DNA of 64,000 nucleotides from Ypsolopha sequella (Eukaryota; Arthropoda; Insecta; Lepidoptera; Ypsolophidae): positions 4,220,401 to 4,284,400 of the forward strand of contig OW204004.1 in the NCBI GenBank assembly GCA_934047225.1. Direction: 5' to 3'. The first letter of the stretch is position 1. Each line of letters opens with the position of its first letter. The notes below the pieces were generated by a model that saw nothing but the letters and a program-made list of their open reading frames with translations, searched no databases and had not been told where the DNA came from. Positions 42,024-53,708 of the stretch are shown in pieces. The position numbers and the translations under genes are program-made.

Positions 42024-42506
42024 TGACTAATTATTGACAATAGTGTTTTAATCTAAAGTGGCCAGTTATCATTGTATTATGGAGAGGATGTATATTATCA
42101 TAAGTGTGTGAATTCTGAAAAAGTGGGAATTTAAGGAAGCAGATATTCCATGAAAGTGAGAATTTGAGGAAGTGTATGTTATCAGGAAGTGATGAAAGTG
42201 ATCAGTAAGTAAAATAAACGCAATGTTAATTTTGGGAACTGTTAATCAAAGGAGTTAGGGCACGTGTTCCGAAAGGTAAAAATAATCTAAACTAAATTTT
42301 TTTTTTTTTTTTTTTATGGCCTGGTTGCAAAGACCTGTAAGCCACGTCTCCGTTTATTGTGTGTGTCCTTTAATTTCTACAAATTATGTTGTTTCACATT
42401 ATTATATTTTTGCAATGGTATTTTTTATGTATTTATACAGCTGTTTATAGGTTTTTATGTCTTTCAATAATTGTTCAAGCGGCGGCGGGCGGGAATTCAG
42501 AATACA

Positions 42507-42719
42507 CTATGGGCGGGAAGAAAAATCACCGTAATTTTGCAGTACTTCACTAAGATCACTTGCAAGCAACTTATTTAATAGAACTACCCCTAGTTCTGTT
42601 AAATGTGTCACGTAAGTTGTTCCACCCGGTTTTATTCTGTTCTGAAATTGTTTTCTTTTTAAAGTGTCTAGTCTCTTATAATTTATGTAGTTATCCATTG
42701 TAGGATCAGTTCTGTACAA
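42507..42719 (-). pseudogene. Jockey-type linker fragment
   Basis: MYRTDPTMDNYINYKRLDTL resembles the segment between endonuclease and RT in Jockey elements. It is followed by sequence that looks like the very C-terminus or 3' untranslated region, consistent with the RT deletion. Confidence 0.55.
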
Positions 42720-42761
42720 TTTTAATGCATTGTAGGATGCAATTACACTTTGATTACATGC

Positions 42762-43433
42762 CTAGGTGCTAGATAGATAATGGTAACTTCCCATAGGATC
42801 GTTGTGGACAGACCATTTACATAAAGGAGTCAAGCATGGACTAGCAACGCTTACATCAATAGCAGAAGGATTACATCTAGGATGTTTGACAGTTGTGAAA
42901 CTGCCATCATTTAAAATACATAAATCACAATCATCCATCACATCATATAAGTCCTGACCTCGACCTTTTGTTGATGAACAGCCAAACGCAATATGATGAG
43001 CATTAAAGTCACCACTCACAAAAATTGGCTTAGGGAGATCTCGAATGATTTTGCGCAGTCTATTCATTCTTATGTGCCCACTGGAAGGAGGATAACAAAC
43101 ACAGAGTATTGTCAAATTTCCGTTAACAGTAGATAATGATAAAGCTACAGTTTGAAGATCTTCATAAAAAGTTGTTTTTAAAGACTTATTCTTTAACTCT
43201 GGTTTAATTAATACAGCTACACCGTTGTGAACATTTTTGGAATTCTTTTTGTAGATATTATAACCAGGTATTCTAAAAGTGTGGTGTTCTTTAAACCAAG
43301 TTTCATTAAGTAGACAAATATCAATGTTCTGTTCTTGCAAAAAAATTATTAAAAGGGGATTTTTATTATTGGCACTTTGAATGTTAAATTGCGCAATACG
43401 TAACTGGGATGTTTTAGGGTGACTTAAAGCCAT
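42762..43433 (-). pseudogene. Jockey-type APE endonuclease
   Basis: 223 residues beginning with LRIAQFNIQSANNKN (first Asn), then DICLLNETWF (Glu), NVHNGVAVLIK, VSGDFNAHHIAFGCSS (Asp/Asn) and AIDVSVAS. The C-terminal SDH motif is degraded (YHYLSST). The frame stops before the linker to RT. Confidence 0.85.
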
Positions 43434-43463
43434 TATGGAGACAGATTTTTGATCAACATATCT

Positions 43464-44033
43464 TTAAATTGTTGTTGATGTTATTGGGGAAGAATCACCC
43501 TTATTGCCCAAATCCACCAAAGTCTGTACTAGGGCCATAAATACATCATTATTGGAGATGATTTGGCCTTTGATGTCCATAGGACGGACATTCTTGTTCA
43601 AGGCCTGTGAAGCAGGCTTGGTACTATTTACATTTTTATTTACAGGCTTATTTACAATTTGTTTTGGCAATGGCAAAGGTGGGAACTCAGTTTCAGGGGT
43701 TTTAATACTCTGGGCTACGCTTGAGTAAGTAATTTAACTTTTCTTTTTTGTCAATTTCTTCGTCTTAATTGGACATAGTTTAGATATGGCCAGATGAGGT
43801 CCACTGCAATTGACGCAGCAGATCTCATTTGGTCTGTCACATTCTTTAAACAAATGTTCACTTGAGCAGATTGAACACCGTTGTTTGCCATTGCATATCT
43901 TAGCAGAGTGGTTAAATTTGAAACATTTAAAACATTGCTGTAGTGGTGGAATGTATTCAAATATCCTATATGAGAATAAATCAAACTGTACATTATCTGG
44001 TAACTCATTAGACAGAAAAGTTATGCTTCCCAC
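43464..44033 (-). pseudogene. Jockey-type ORF1 C-terminal part with zinc knuckles
   Basis: Contains PPLQQCFKCFKFNHSAKICN, CSICSSEHLFKECD and CCVNCSGPHLAISKLCP, three CCHC-like knuckles used for RNA binding. The frame breaks at 43734 and resumes as the Pro/Asn/Lys-rich tail at 43676-43464. The N-terminal part upstream of 44033 is missing. Confidence 0.8.
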
Positions 44034-44389
44034 ATTAAGTTGCCTTTTTTAGAATATGAAACCTTGAATTCTAAGTTCTAGCTTACGTAATATTTTTTTT
44101 TGTGTGGGCCACACTAAATTGGGTTTTGTTCAGAAAAAGAAATAACGCGAGACGTCACAGCAGCGTTGATACTAGCCATGGCATGGTCATAAAAAAACAA
44201 GCTATTCAGTCTTACAATAAAGTTGAAAATAGCATAAATTGCAATTTAATTTCAAAAAGGGTGCGGTAAACTAAAATTTTAGGTATCTAAATGACTGATT
44301 CATGTTTGCATGTTTATGCTGTACAATACTCGTATTTACGATTAATCTAAAAATAGAATAATATTGCGTGTATTTAGGTAAGTACTTAC

Positions 44390-44448
44390 TTTTGAATTTT
44401 CTCCCATTCATCGCGATAGTGTTTTGCGAATTTACCGTGGTTACCCAT
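44390..44448 (-). CDS. Possible first exon (MGNHGKFAKHYRDEWEK)
   Basis: ATG at 44448, 19 codons plus two bases, then a consensus GTAAGT donor at 44389. The short peptide resembles N-termini of lepidopteran multicopy zinc-finger/transposase proteins, but it is too short to name. No second exon is found before the repeats below 44390. The stretch 44041-44389 shows nothing else. Confidence 0.35.
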
Positions 44449-44826
44449 CAGAACTTTTAATCAGATCAAACAACACAAAACCTTCACACAATAAACAATA
44501 ACAAAATTTCTTTTGATGACAACAACTTCAACTTACCAAAAAAAAAAAAACAAGCAATAAAAAAATTCGCAAACGACTAGTTGGTACATACAAGTTGTGA
44601 CGTTGCGTTTCGCTTTCTTGTTTTGATTTTGAACTCTGCCATATCAACGAGTTAAAATGAGTTAGAAAGATTGTTTTCTCTATGATAAATGCGTTTGTTT
44701 ATTTCACTCCTACAAATTTAGTGGACGCCATGGAACGCAAGCAGCGTGAGAAAACTTCGGACGTATATTATTACGTTTTGTTACAAGCATTTTATGGAAT
44801 TATTCAATAAATTTGGAGTAATTCTG

Positions 44827-45102
44827 AAATAACCTAAATCGCCCGTTCTTCTTTCCTAGGTATCCTAAATGGCTACTGGTAGCCGATCTGATTTTTTGGT
44901 CGCCATTTGACCCTCTAAGGTAGCCTAAATGGCGATAATTCGCCTAATCTGGCACCACTGTGCGCAACTCGTGTTTCAACGCGTAATTTTTTTCCCTCCC
45001 TCCCTCCCCCAAATAACCTAAATCGCCCGTTCTTCTTTCCTAGGTATCCTAAATGGCTACTGGTAGCCGATCTGATTTTTTGTCGCCATTTGACCCTCTA
45101 AG
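44827..45102. repeat. Direct repeat of about 92 bp, two copies
   Basis: AAATAACCTAAATCGCCCGT with TCTTCTTTCCTAGGTATCC and following bases occurs at 44827-44919 and again at 45011-45102, with one G-run length difference. The 91 bp between includes a CCCTCCCTCCCTCCCCC tract. The second copy abuts the tail of LINE B. Confidence 0.9.
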
Positions 45103-47458
45103 TAAATAAAATAAATAATAAATAAATAAAATGTCTTTATTTCAGGCAATGTAAAACCCATAAATTTTAATTACAAACAAAATTAAAATTAAAATGAAAA
45201 TTAAATTAAATTATCTTACATACTAATAAAAAAATATATATACTAATAAATAATTCAACCATGTGAGAACCAGAATCTATTTCTGGTTCTCACACGTCTG
45301 AATGTGCAGCCAGTGCTTATAGAACCTATTTCCCCAGATGTTCTCGCTGGCTGCTCTGAGCAACTCATTGCTCGATGTTCGCATCCGGTACCAGAATGCC
45401 GCCACTCGATTCCTCAGTATCGCGAAAAAGTCAGGAACCCTGGCGTCTGCGAACATGGCTTTCGCACTGCAGTACCGCGGCTGTCTCAATAATATACGGA
45501 ATGCGTTGTTGTATTGTACTCTAAGGATACCATATGCTTTTTTGGTGTAATTTATCCATAGCTGGCATGTATAGAAGCCTTGACAGTACGCCTTGAACAG
45601 CAAAACTTTTACATCTTTAGAGCACTTAGCAAACCTGCGTGCGAGCATGTTACACCGAACAGCCAGGGCTCTGCGCTCCCGCTCAATGTCAGCATCATCA
45701 CGCAGACACTCTGTCAGAACATGGCCTAGATACTTGAACTGCTTTACAGTCCGAACTGCAGAGCCGTTCATAAAAACCGGTGGAACCACCTCCGGACCTC
45801 TTCCCGACCTGAACACTAAAAGCTCACATTTTAAAACATTATACTTTAGACCATTTTTAGCTGCGTATTGTTCACAAACTGCCACTAGTTTTCGTAATCC
45901 ACTGATCGAGGGAGAGAGGAGCACCATGTCATCGGCGTAACTTAGGTTATTAAAACATACATTGCCAATATGACAACCGATTCTGGTGCTCCTCAGCTCC
46001 TCGATCAGGTCATTCACAAAGAGATTAAAGAGGTCCGGAGAGGTAAGTCCTCCTTGACGTACGCCACACTCTAGTACATATTCACTAGAATGTGCATCGC
46101 CCCATCTCACAATGTTGGTCTGATTCTCGTACCAGTGCTTCAACAGACTTACAATGTTAGATGGCACACATCGCGACATTTTTGACCACAATAATTTATA
46201 ATTAACCAAGTCAAAAGCTCTACTTAAATCTAAGAAGCAGGCGTAAATTGATGTATCTCTGTCCTTGTAGTAATTTACTGTATTTTTAAGACAAAAAATT
46301 GCCGAGTCTGTTGAAACACCAGGACGAAAACCAAACTGCGCGTCATTGATCTTAACATTTCTCATGAGCTCGGGCTGCAGCAGTCTCTCAAGTATTTTAC
46401 CAGCGATGGTACCCAGGGAAATAGGCCTATAGTTTGCCGCGCTCGAAAGGTCACCAGTCTTATTTTTTATAATTGGAACTATTGTCTTCATCATTTGCTT
46501 AGGAAAGTAACTGTACTCTAAACAAAGATTAAAGATCACAGCCAACGCTCTGTATACTTCATCACTGGCATAGACGATGTGCTCTACACTGAGTTCATCA
46601 TGCCCTGGCGACTTACCTCGGGTCATACTCCTCACTACTCTAGCCACGTCCGCGGGCGTGAACTGCATCGCCAGCGGCACCGTCGCCGCCGGTGCTGATG
46701 TCGGCGACGGCTGCGTATCGGGCGCACTATGTTCATCAGTGTCGGGCACATCCTCCACGAGCAACGGTTCAGCCTTAAAGTGTCTGCTTTAGGATCCTGC
46801 AAGTTATCTACTCTAATTGGAAAGCCCTGCTTAGGATTTAATATTTTTGTAGCTTTCCAAAACCTCCCAAAATTCTTATTTTCCTTATGCATGGCCAAAA
46901 TATTCATTTTTATTGCATCTTGATTGTTTTGAGTCCACTTGAGTTTATTTTTAAAAAATTTGCGGCTATTATACATATTATCATAAACTTCTCCCGAGCA
47001 GGGACTACCATTACTCCAACCATACTCCAAAATAGAGCCTAGCCTTCTTATGTAATTCATGTATGTGGTAGTTCCAACCAATCACTTGTTTTTTTCTATT
47101 GCGTGCGTTGACCTTCGAGGCTGCACTCAACAAAGAAGCATCTTGCAAAATTTTAATAAAATCATTATAATAATTGTCAATTAATTTTATAATATCGTTT
47201 CTATTTCTTAGACAACTATCACTATCACAGCAAATATTACAATCGGATTTTTTTTCACACAAAACCTTATCACAGTACAGACTACAACTATTTAGTTTTC
47301 TTAGACGTTCATTACAAAATTTTCCGTACACACTTATTTGATCAGCATCCCGTAGACCCCACTTGACACTTTTATTACGGTTTAATGACTCACAAGTTTG
47401 AGAGGTTTTAGTGCACATACTGCCTATATTGCATTCTATAAATAGAGGGAAATGGTCC
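45103..47458 (-). mobile_element. LINE B, same family as LINE A, 5'-truncated
   Basis: Minus-strand copy beginning at SDHFPL (47458), at the end of the endonuclease, so it is 5'-truncated. It runs through the reverse transcriptase to a 3' tail with AAAT-type repeats at about 45103-45150. Confidence 0.85.
45277..47458 (-). pseudogene. LINE B reverse transcriptase
   Basis: After SDHFPLFIECN the linker frames 47418-47011 and 47081 to about 46780 are joined by frameshifts. The frame 46764..45277 (495 residues) carries TRGKSPGHDELSVEHIV, NYRPISLGTIAGKILERL, CFLDLSRAFDLV (palm A Asp), CGVRQGGLTSPDLFN, LSYADDMVLLSPS (catalytic) and the C-terminal YGILRVQYNNAFRIL region. The RT domain itself is open and has its catalytic residues. 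Confidence 0.88.
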
Positions 47459-47955
47459 GATTATTTTAAACCGTCAAAATTATTATGTAGACTTGGCTAC
47501 AGGATGCCTTTAAGGGTTAATAATTGCATTGCTTGGGCATAACTGTCACTGACAAGCGGGAGATTTTTTACTAAAACATATGTCTGACCTTTAAGAAATT
47601 ATCTTAAATAGTAAAACTTTGGCGCCTTGTCATTGTGAATGACTGACCTATAAATCTCAATAAAAGTGATGAATTCTGAACATTTGCCAGAGAAGCATGG
47701 TATATATTTATGCTTGGAAGCTTTGTTTTAGAAAGATCACCAAATCAAAATCCTGTGTAGGACATCTATACCCAACCTATAATATATCTGCTACCTGACT
47801 CTGAGGTGTTCTGTTGCGGCTTGGAAACTATATTTTTCTTAAGAGCGCACCGAACTTTTTAAACACACACACACACGTTTTTATAACGTTCGTTTGAAGT
47901 AGTAAACAATTAAATTAAAATCTAGGGAAATATATTGGTATTATTGAGTATATAT
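47459..47955. other. Spacer without a gene
   Basis: AT-rich sequence with an ACACACAC run near 47865. It ends in TATATA at the edge of the Ginger element. Confidence 0.4.
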
Positions 47956-48355
47956 GTCGCAGGAAATTTGTATGATTCTGCATTATACATAATGCGTCGG
48001 CACTTTAAAAAACTTTGCAGTTATGTATAATGCCGAAGGCAAATTGAATACTTATTCAAGTGATATGGTTTTGCTGTTGATTATAATTGTAGGGTGACCA
48101 TAATGAAAATAATGGTTGGTAAAATCAAATCAGTCTTTAATCATCGAATTAAAAATTGGCTTAGTTATCTAAAGTAAAACAAATTTAAAATATGTAGTTA
48201 GAAAACAGTACTATACTTATTAATATGTTAAAGCATAGGTCAAACTTTAATTAAAAAAAATAACATATTCGTTAATTATAAGGTACTTAAAATAAGATTG
48301 CAATAAGTTTTTTTTCATTTTACGAGAAAGTAAAAAAAATTAAAACATTTAGCAT

Positions 48356-48488
48356 GAGTTGCACCATCTGAGTTTAACGTTAACTTTAACCATTTTATAT
48401 CACTGTCTTTTTCTTTCTGACTGTAAGTGACAACTATACTAAATTGACAAAGTTACACGTTTACGTTAAAGTTAGATGGTGCAACTTA
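48356..48488. mobile_element. 133-bp foldback MITE in the Ginger 3' region
   Basis: AGTTGCACCATCTGAGTTTA and ACGTTAACTTTAAC are mirrored by ACGTTAAAGTTAGATGGTGC and AACTT. This GTTGCACCATCT family is common in Lepidoptera. Confidence 0.75.
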
Positions 48489-48689
48489 GGCTTAAAGACT
48501 AAAAATCAAAAGTAAGTACAGATTTCAATACAAGAAGTAGCAAAATAATACTTAGTACAAAGTAAAGTCACTTATTTATTTGCGCATGTCAAACTTGAGT
48601 GACATTTTGATCCACAAAGAACATTTTTTTTTAAACATGCGCAACGGTTATTTTGGCACTGTTTTTTAGCAGGCTTGCACAAATATTTA

Positions 48690-50642
48690 CTAAACCCCTG
48701 TCCACCAAATGAAGATTCTTTGGAAACTGCCTCTCTCAATGATATAATGTTCTGAGGGATTTCTTCTAGGCCTGGCTTTCTTTGATGATATTTTTAACTC
48801 TTGTCGTGAAAACCAGTTTTTGATAACTCCACTACTCGTGCCAATTTGGTAAACCCCATGTCTCTTATCCAATATTTTTCCTGTTATATTTTTAGCATCT
48901 ATGGGCCCTCTATCAATTTTTGGAACGTTCAAAAAAATGCTATCACCTACATCGAGTGCTGGGAGTTTCTTAGCCGTGTCACTAATCATTCTTTCTGCAG
49001 CTCGTTTCACGCCTTGATGTGATTTATTCCTTTCTGATTGGATGTCTTGTTCTCGTTGACATAGAAGACATAGAACACTTGATCCATAACCTTCATTACC
49101 ATTTGGTACTCCGCAAATAGTATGAACTGGTCTAAGACATGAATAGCATTGGTGAGCTCCACTAGTAACATCTTTGCATACAGCACATCTCATATCAGCG
49201 TTAAAGGCAAAAACATCACTCGACTCTTGCATCTCAATGGAATTTGGCAGAATTAAGATATCATTGGCGGGTTTTGATAAGTCACTTGGCAATTGAATTG
49301 AAGTGCAGTTATTTGTACTATTATTTGAAAAAGGGTCATAGTATATTTGTACAGGCGGCGCAATTAACTCGTTAGATAATATTTTGACAGAATCTGATGC
49401 GACTTGTGTAAAATTGTCGTGAGAATCATCTGGTGGAGGTTTGGTTTGGTCTGAAAACTCGTGTACTTTAACGACTTCACCAATATCAGGCAACTCCGGA
49501 ACATCCGGATCATGCACCTGTCTTCCATCACAAATAACTTGCAATTCTTGTTCAGTTGTGATATGCTGAAGAACCCCGTGTGGAATTACAGAACTTTTAA
49601 GACCAGATTTTGGTTCACAGCCAAAAAGAGCACGATAAGGCGACCTTCCTACAATTCGATGGAATGATGTATTTTTACTATACTGCACGAAGAAGCAGCC
49701 CATCGCTCATTTGGTAGATTGATTATCTTGCATCCAAGCCCGAAGCATATTTTCAACGTCTTGATTGCTTCGTTCATCACTTCCCTGGGTCTGTGGGTGT
49801 CGCGGAGTGCCATGTATTATTTTGCATTCAGGCCACATTTTTACCATCTCTTCGACGAGGTTCGCAGTAAATTCTCTACCATTGTCGCTCTGAAGTATGT
49901 TTGATGCACCGAATTCTAAAAATATTTTAAGAAGCTCAGTAGCAACTTCATTTGCTTTCTTTGAATGGAGTGGTCTTAGATGTATAAACTTAGTGTTGTG
50001 ATCTTGGTAACTAAGCAGCCATTCAAATTCACCATCTGGTGCTGACTGTAGGTCTATAAGATCTACTTGACCCCGCTCATTAAAATCTCTAGATATAATT
50101 GGTTTTGTTACAATACCTTTCTTGGGTATATTTCGTTTGGATTCGCAGATGGGACACAATGATACGAATAAGTCTATTGGCATTCTCACAATTATAAATC
50201 TATTTTTAAGTTGGTACTGAATTTTATCTCGACCACCATGCCCACTATCTCTATGAATATGTAACAGTATGTCGTAATACTCTTCCAAAGGTATAACACA
50301 AACTGTTGGACTCTCAGGGCTATTTTTCTTTAGAATAAGATAGTCTGCCTGGCCAATACTCATTACGTCATACTTTTTATACCAGTAATATTCTGCAGGA
50401 GTCCTCCGAGCGCCGGAACTGATGGTCACCTTAGCATTTTTTACGTGCTGGATAACCTCAAAAACTTTGTCAGTTGTCCAAGGCTTTTTCACTGATCCCG
50501 TTTGAGAGTCGTAGATTTTTTTAGCTCACTGTAGTAAATGTCTTTAAAATCACTCTTTTGCTGTGTAATTTCTTTTGTACAGTCAGAATTTGCAGCTTTG
50601 TCAATATTATTAGCCGACACGAAATCACTACAGGACACCATT
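48690..50642 (-). pseudogene. Ginger transposase: integrase core plus Cys-rich C-terminal finger
   Basis: The ATG at 50642 starts a short acidic N-terminus; a frameshift in an A7 run near 50517 leads into the frame 50492..49707. That frame has an H2C2 finger (HRDSGHGG...CPIC) and an integrase core: GQVDLIDLQSAPDG (Asp), NILQSDNGREFTANL (Asp) and TQGSDERSNQDVENML (Glu). A TGA at 49704-49706, where Trp would fit (STK-stop-AMGC), is followed in the same frame by 49703..48690 with YSKNTSFHRIVGRSPYRALF, a PHD-like Cys/His cluster (CAVCKDV...CYSCLRPVHTIC...CLLC) and a basic C-terminus. The layout matches KRBA2/SCAND3-like Ginger proteins. Just two lesions are visible. Confidence 0.88.
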
Positions 50643-50877
50643 TTGCTTGTTTTGATCAGCAGCGACGCCCGTGGCCAGAAATAGAACTAAATTCATCAAT
50701 TTGCCGTGGCATTATGTAAACAGCGGTTCGAATGATTAGAACATGTTACGGCATAACATAAAAAGACAAGGCATTTTTCAATTTGCCTTCGGCATTATAC
50801 ATAACTGCAAAGTTTTTTTAAAGTGCCGACGCATTATGTATAATGCAGAATCATACAAATTGCCTGCGACATATATA

Positions 50878-51060
50878 CTAGACTGTATGCACGATGGAAT
50901 GGATTTATATAAATAAGTAATTTTATATGATGATTCATTTACTAAAATGAAGTTTATAGATAACTGGAGCGTTTATACACGATAGTTTTTTATTTAAGAA
51001 CAATATGATGAAAATAACAACGAGAAACATAGAAAAAGTGCAAAAGTTTGGTTATTTTCT
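50878..51060. other. Spacer without a gene
   Basis: AT-rich; nothing recognised. Confidence 0.3.
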
Positions 51061-51067
51061 TTACTCT

Positions 51068-51385
51068 TTACACATAAAGAAACAGATTGTGGCAAAGGCA
51101 AACGCTCGGTGTGCCCTTAACATGATCGTTGAGAACAGTTAAACAATGAAAATACTTATTTTCTACCTCACTAATGTCTTCTGTGTCTTTCCAATTTAGC
51201 AACAAGATTTCTTTATTGTAGCCTTCATATTCCTTAAAGGTTAATAACAATTTATCACGCTTTGTGATTAATGCCTTGTCGTTGGACACAAAAGACACCA
51301 GCCTATAAAATCGTACTTTTGGCGTATCCACTATTCACATTAAGTTTTTTAAGTAATTCCTCCATTCTTACAGAATTTATATATG
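51068..51385 (-). pseudogene. BEL/Pao gag N-terminal fragment (DUF1759-like)
   Basis: MEELLKKLN at 51385, then after a frameshift VRFYRLVSFVSNDKALITKR and KEYEGYNKEI...EDISEVENKYFHCLTVL. The pattern of a short helical region with LLLTFKEYEGYNKEIL is like the start of BEL/Pao gag. It ends at 51068. Upstream sequence (51390-52100) is GC-richer in part and might hold the matching LTR, but I cannot delimit it. Confidence 0.5.
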
Positions 51386-52220
51386 TTCTTTTGCACCATA
51401 ATTAAAATACACATTGATTTGACACCTTTTTTGAAGTATAGATGTATAAAAAAACAAATAATATAATTTACAAATGACGCAGAAGAATGTTCTAGCGTAA
51501 AATAAAGAAGGCCGTTTTTTCACGTCCCGTTTTCTGCGATCACGCTGCCACGCGGTCCGTCGATCGATCCCCGCACTCGACGATCAGTAGTTCCAATCTT
51601 CTATAGTTGAAACTCGCTCACCTGCGCCAATGATAGCACGATGTGTTGAAGCTTGCTTCCTCGTGATTGGCCGATGATCGTGCAGCAAGAATTTTCGAGT
51701 GATGTAATGAAACTTGTCCGCCGAAGAAAAAGATGGCGCCACTGTTAGCCGGAACTGGAATTCCGCATGCAATCTATCTTCTCAATCTTGATTACGTCGT
51801 AGGAATAATTTATTGAAATATTTACGTAAATAGGTAGGTATCCTCGCAGCAATTTTATTGTTACTAGATTTTGTAGCTATTAAATGCCGTTCTTCGCCGC
51901 CTTGCGATCTTTATTCGTGTTGTGTTGCAAAAATGAAGCCGTGACAAGCGAATCCTCACGTATTTCGTCGTAAATCGTGCCGGTGAGAAGTGACCATGTT
52001 GGAATCTTCGAAAACGGACTGTTTTTGGGTTGTAAGTCACAATAAATACGATTTTAAAGAAATAATATATAATAATGATATTTTTATATAAATATATAAT
52101 AATAATAATTATAATACCATATAGTATGGTACAACGATCAGAAAGACAAGAGAGAGATAGAGCCAGTCTGACGGAAATGAAAACATAATCATAAACGACA
52201 ACTTAACAATAATAATAACA

Positions 52221-52420
52221 GTATTTGTGTTGCCAGCAACGACTTTTCTCGGCACAATTTCACTCGTTTTTCTTACACAGTTATTGCACTCTTTTTTAAA
52301 CGTTCGTGAGATTAAAATAAACAACTTCATTACGTCTTCGTACGAAGGCAAAACAGTCAATGGTAGTTCACTGCCTGAACTAAATATTGGGCAATTTATT
52401 TCACTTCTTCGCAGCGCCAT
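52221..52420 (-). CDS. Unrecognised ORF, possible TE exon
   Basis: From an ATG at 52420 the minus frame reads MALRRSEINCPIFSSGSELP, LTVLPSYEDVMKLFILISRT and KTSEIVPRKVVAG. The Pro/Leu-rich YEDVMKLF part looks like real protein sequence, and the style resembles N-termini of multicopy insect TE proteins. The open frame continues to 52109 with hydrophobic low-quality sequence, so the true end is unclear. Confidence 0.35.
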
Positions 52421-52439
52421 TGCGTCATTTACGTAAAGC

Positions 52440-53700
52440 TGTCCAAACAATATTGCTATTATTTTGTCGCAAAACGAATAATAACGATGGGAGTCGAACA
52501 AAGCTGACAGCAAAATCACGGCAAAATAGCACATTTAGGGCGACAAAAATACTTTGTTTGACTTGACGCAATATTCTCTCACAACTAAATAGGTGGAAAA
52601 AATTAATAAAACACACAAATATTAAGTCAAAGATGTAGTTTAAACTATGTTTTGTGTTTTTATAAAAACAATATTTTAGGGTTTTAGGCTGGCTCAGGGA
52701 TTTGCACACACAGAAACAACGAGTTCACACACTGAATGTTTAATTAATGAATTAAACTTATTATAAACAGCAATAGTTAAGTATAAATAATTAAAATCAG
52801 TCACAAATGATAACGTGATGGTAAGCGTCGCACACGAGCTGACAATCTCCCAGAAGGCCTCTCAAGCTCGGGGCCCAGCCGAACCACGTCATTGGTCGCA
52901 GCCGATGACGTAGGTTCAGCTTGTCCCTCATTGGTAGGCCTTCGGGTCGTTCCGTTTCTCACAATCTTAAATAATCAACAAGTTTAAAATTTTCTTACTC
53001 CAACTAAAAGTTTATTATTTTTTATGTTTTTGAAAAACCAGAGAGTCCTCACATATCATCATCATCATTGTCATCATCATTTTATACGGGATCTGGGTGT
53101 CTTCGTCGTTCTTACATTTGGACCCTGTTAAGCAGAAGTATTCCATCCCACAAGTCATTACTTTTGAGATAATGAAGTTTGGGTTGGTACTGCTCTGTGG
53201 TTTTGTTCGTGAGTATTAAACATAATAGTCTTCATAAATAAATAATTTTGTGTTGTTTAATTAAGTCACGCAATATTCATGATGCAAGTTATACTTTTCG
53301 AGTTATTTAGAAAAAATATGATTTGGAATGTTTCTGCTAAATTGCAATTTATATAGATCTCATAACAAGTTTTTTCAACAGAAACAATCCAACTGAAGAA
53401 ATTATAAGACAACTGCTAGAAAATTTAAAAAAAATCTCCAAATCAATTATTAGTTTAAATTAAAATATGGTTATTATACTTATTATATATTTTTGTACTA
53501 GTGCATGGGGCTCTCAATTTATTATCATCATTATCTTTCAATATATTAAGTACAGTAAAAATCTTTGATCAGGTATATAGAACAAAAACTATTTTAGGAA
53601 CGCAAAATTTTAATAAACCTTTTCAAAGTTAAACTTACAAACTAGGTATACTTAACAACTAATAAATAACCACTTAGCTCAGTCTTCCAACAATAAAGTT
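52440..53700. other. Region without a recognised gene
   Basis: Contains a CpG-containing block at 52820-52960 (ACCACGTCATTGGTCGCAGC, CCAAT/ATTGG motifs), which could be a promoter or LTR, and a TCA-type microsatellite at about 53056-53085. Nothing coding. Confidence 0.4.
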
Positions 53701-53708
53701 ATATCGAA

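Larger units (their letters stand above)
39961..42276. mobile_element. Mutator-like (MULE) transposon, 2.3 kb, 8-bp target duplication
   Basis: The left end CCTTTCGGAACACGTGCCCT is mirrored at 42257-42276. Similarity between the arms extends for over 100 bp with decay (ending near CCCACTTTTTCA). The 8-bp string TAAAAATA occurs at 39953-39960 and 42277-42284. One transposase gene lies on the minus strand. The left inner region (40130-40260) has CCCCCTAG/CTAGGGGGG palindromic blocks. Confidence 0.9.
42297..44033 (-). mobile_element. Jockey-type LINE with internal deletion of the reverse transcriptase
   Basis: Minus-strand: zinc-knuckle ORF1 end (44033-43464), endonuclease (43433-42762), then a jump to a linker scrap (42719-42507) and a 3' end with a poly(A) tail seen as a T-run at 42297-42315. 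The entire reverse transcriptase is missing while both ends of the element remain, so the deletion is internal. Confidence 0.8.
47956..50871. mobile_element. Ginger-type transposon, 2.9 kb, about 100-bp inverted ends
   Basis: The end TGTCGCAGG-AATTTGTATG continues for about 100 bp (TTCTGCATTATACATAATGC, GTCGGCACTTT, ACTTTGCAGTTATGTATAAT) and is mirrored at 50770-50871. TATATA flanks both sides (47950-47955 and 50872-50877), either the target duplication or part of it. The single gene on the minus strand has a retroviral-type integrase, the hallmark of Ginger. Confidence 0.85.
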
